A stretch of DNA of 30,438 nucleotides from a virus: positions 1 through 30,438 of the IMG/VR virus record IMGVR_UViG_3300032117_000111. The stretch is one strand, 5' to 3'. This document shows positions 29,720 to 30,438 of this stretch, in pieces; position 1 is the first letter of the stretch; each line of letters begins with the position of its first letter. The translations under genes were made by a program, and so were the position numbers. Below the pieces are notes generated by a model. That model ran no database searches, had not been told where the DNA came from, and worked only from the letters and a program-made list of their open reading frames with translations.

Positions 29720-30438
29720 TGGCCGCAAAAATCCGTTCAGTTGATTTCCTGCCGGAAATATTTCAAACCCCAGTAAACAAACAGTTTCTGGATGCCACAC
29801 TCGACCAATTAATTCAAGAGCCAAAATATAAACAGACTCAAGGATATATAGGACAAAAGGTTGGCCCAGGTGTAAATCCTGCCGACAACTATGTGGTAGA
29901 ACCTACTAAAGTTCGTAATGATTATCAATTAGAACCTGGTATTGTATCGCTTAGTCCAACAACTTCAAAAATCGATGATGTCATTACCTATCCAGGTATT
30001 ATTGATGCTTTATCAACTCAAGGCGGCATAACAAATCAAGCAGATCGTTTGTTTGAAAGTGAATATTACTCTTGGGATCCATTTGTTGATTTTGACAAAC
30101 TTAATAACTATGCTCAATATTATTGGGTTCCAAACGGACCAGATTTAGTTACAGTAGCGCCAACAGCTATTCCAACAGAACAAACATTTACAGTTACTCG
30201 CACTAATGGAGCATATACTTTTAGCGGCTACACTGGTAATAATCCTGAATTGACATTAGTTCGTAACGGAAGCTATAACTTTGTTATTGCTCAAACAGAT
30301 CCAGTAACAGTTCAATATCGTGTTACAAATAACGGATCTAGTAGCTGGGCAATTAATTATCAACCAAATCCTACATTAACATTAGTTCGTGGCAACACTT
30401 ATATCTTTAATTTAATACAAACAGCAAACTATGCTTTT
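29719..30438 (+). CDS. Baseplate wedge protein, gp7-like (5' part; runs off the window)
   Basis: ATG at 29719 overlaps the gp6 stop (TAATG) and the frame is open for 240 codons to the window end. The N-terminus IRSVDFLPEIFQTPVNKQFL, then KVGPGVNPADNYVVEPTKVR, DYQLEPG and RLFESEYYSWDPFVDFDKL, is the pattern of the large protein following gp6 in aquatic T4-like phages, usually annotated gp7 or baseplate wedge initiator. Two similar strands, LTLVRNGSYNFVI (~178-190) and LTLVRGNTYIFNL (~220-232), look like cupredoxin-like beta domains. Equivalence to T4 gp7 (1032 residues) is by position and is not proven by this fragment. Confidence 0.68.
   Translation, partial: MAAKIRSVDFLPEIFQTPVNKQFLDATLDQLIQEPKYKQTQGYIGQKVGPGVNPADNYVVEPTKVRNDYQLEPGIVSLSPTTSKIDDVITYPGIIDALSTQGGITNQADRLFESEYYSWDPFVDFDKLNNYAQYYWVPNGPDLVTVAPTAIPTEQTFTVTRTNGAYTFSGYTGNNPELTLVRNGSYNFVIAQTDPVTVQYRVTNNGSSSWAINYQPNPTLTLVRGNTYIFNLIQTANYAF

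Overview
This window is a piece of a T4-like myovirus (tailed phage) genome, AT-rich and almost fully coding. Nearly every long gene can be matched by motif or gene order to the T4 virion or late-expression set: gp20, gp21, gp22, gp23, gp67-like, gp26-like, gp46, gp47, gp55, gp48-like, gp53, gp5-like, gp25, gp6 and a gp7-like protein. The protein flavour (short gp53, lysozyme-free gp5 spike, long gp6, gp7-like protein with cupredoxin-like strands) resembles the distant 'exo-T4' phages of aquatic bacteria such as cyanophages and pelagiphages more than T4 itself. The host cannot be read from the sequence. No integrase, CRISPR array or recognisable tRNA is present.

Layout. (1) 1-6497, minus strand: the head module. 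Reading with transcription: a GIY-YIG homing endonuclease, portal gp20, a 72-residue unknown, an enlarged acidic gp67-like core protein, protease gp21, scaffold gp22 and the major capsid protein gp23, cut by the window edge. (2) 6516-11087, minus strand: two large paralogous tape-measure-like proteins that share most of their length but carry different cell-wall hydrolases near the C-terminus, one a T4-lysozyme-type GH24 domain and the other an M15 peptidase. (3) 11115-12169, plus strand: a gp26-like protein whose last codons hold a TTTTTTC slippery site that would fuse it by -1 frameshift to a 76-residue tail. This is the organisation of tail tape-measure chaperones. (4) 12170-12665: the only long gene-free stretch, holding an unexplained, relatively GC-rich, repeat-bearing sequence that may be a structured RNA on the minus strand. 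(5) 12666-17851, minus strand: a 53-residue unknown, a small GIY-YIG protein, recombination nuclease gp46/gp47, a second GIY-YIG homing endonuclease and late sigma factor gp55. This block is fronted by a near-perfect sigma70-type promoter. (6) 17964-30438, plus strand: tail tube cap, wedge gp53, two hub-like proteins, spike gp5, an unknown virion protein, gp25, gp6 and the start of a gp7-like protein.

How it works together. gp55 directs RNA polymerase to late promoters of the TATAAATA type. Matching elements ending in TAAATA lie in front of genes on both strands, and at four of them the element is only 6-7 bases from the start codon, which predicts almost leaderless late mRNAs. gp46/gp47 make recombination intermediates that in T4 couple replication to late transcription. 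gp20/67/21/22/23 build and mature the head. The plus-strand genes build the baseplate and tube. The hydrolase-bearing tape-measure-like pair probably takes over the cell-wall penetration job that T4 places in gp5.

Best candidates for something new: the paralogous hydrolase pair beside a frameshifted chaperone gene, the 12.25-12.66 kb RNA-like region, and the near-leaderless late promoters.
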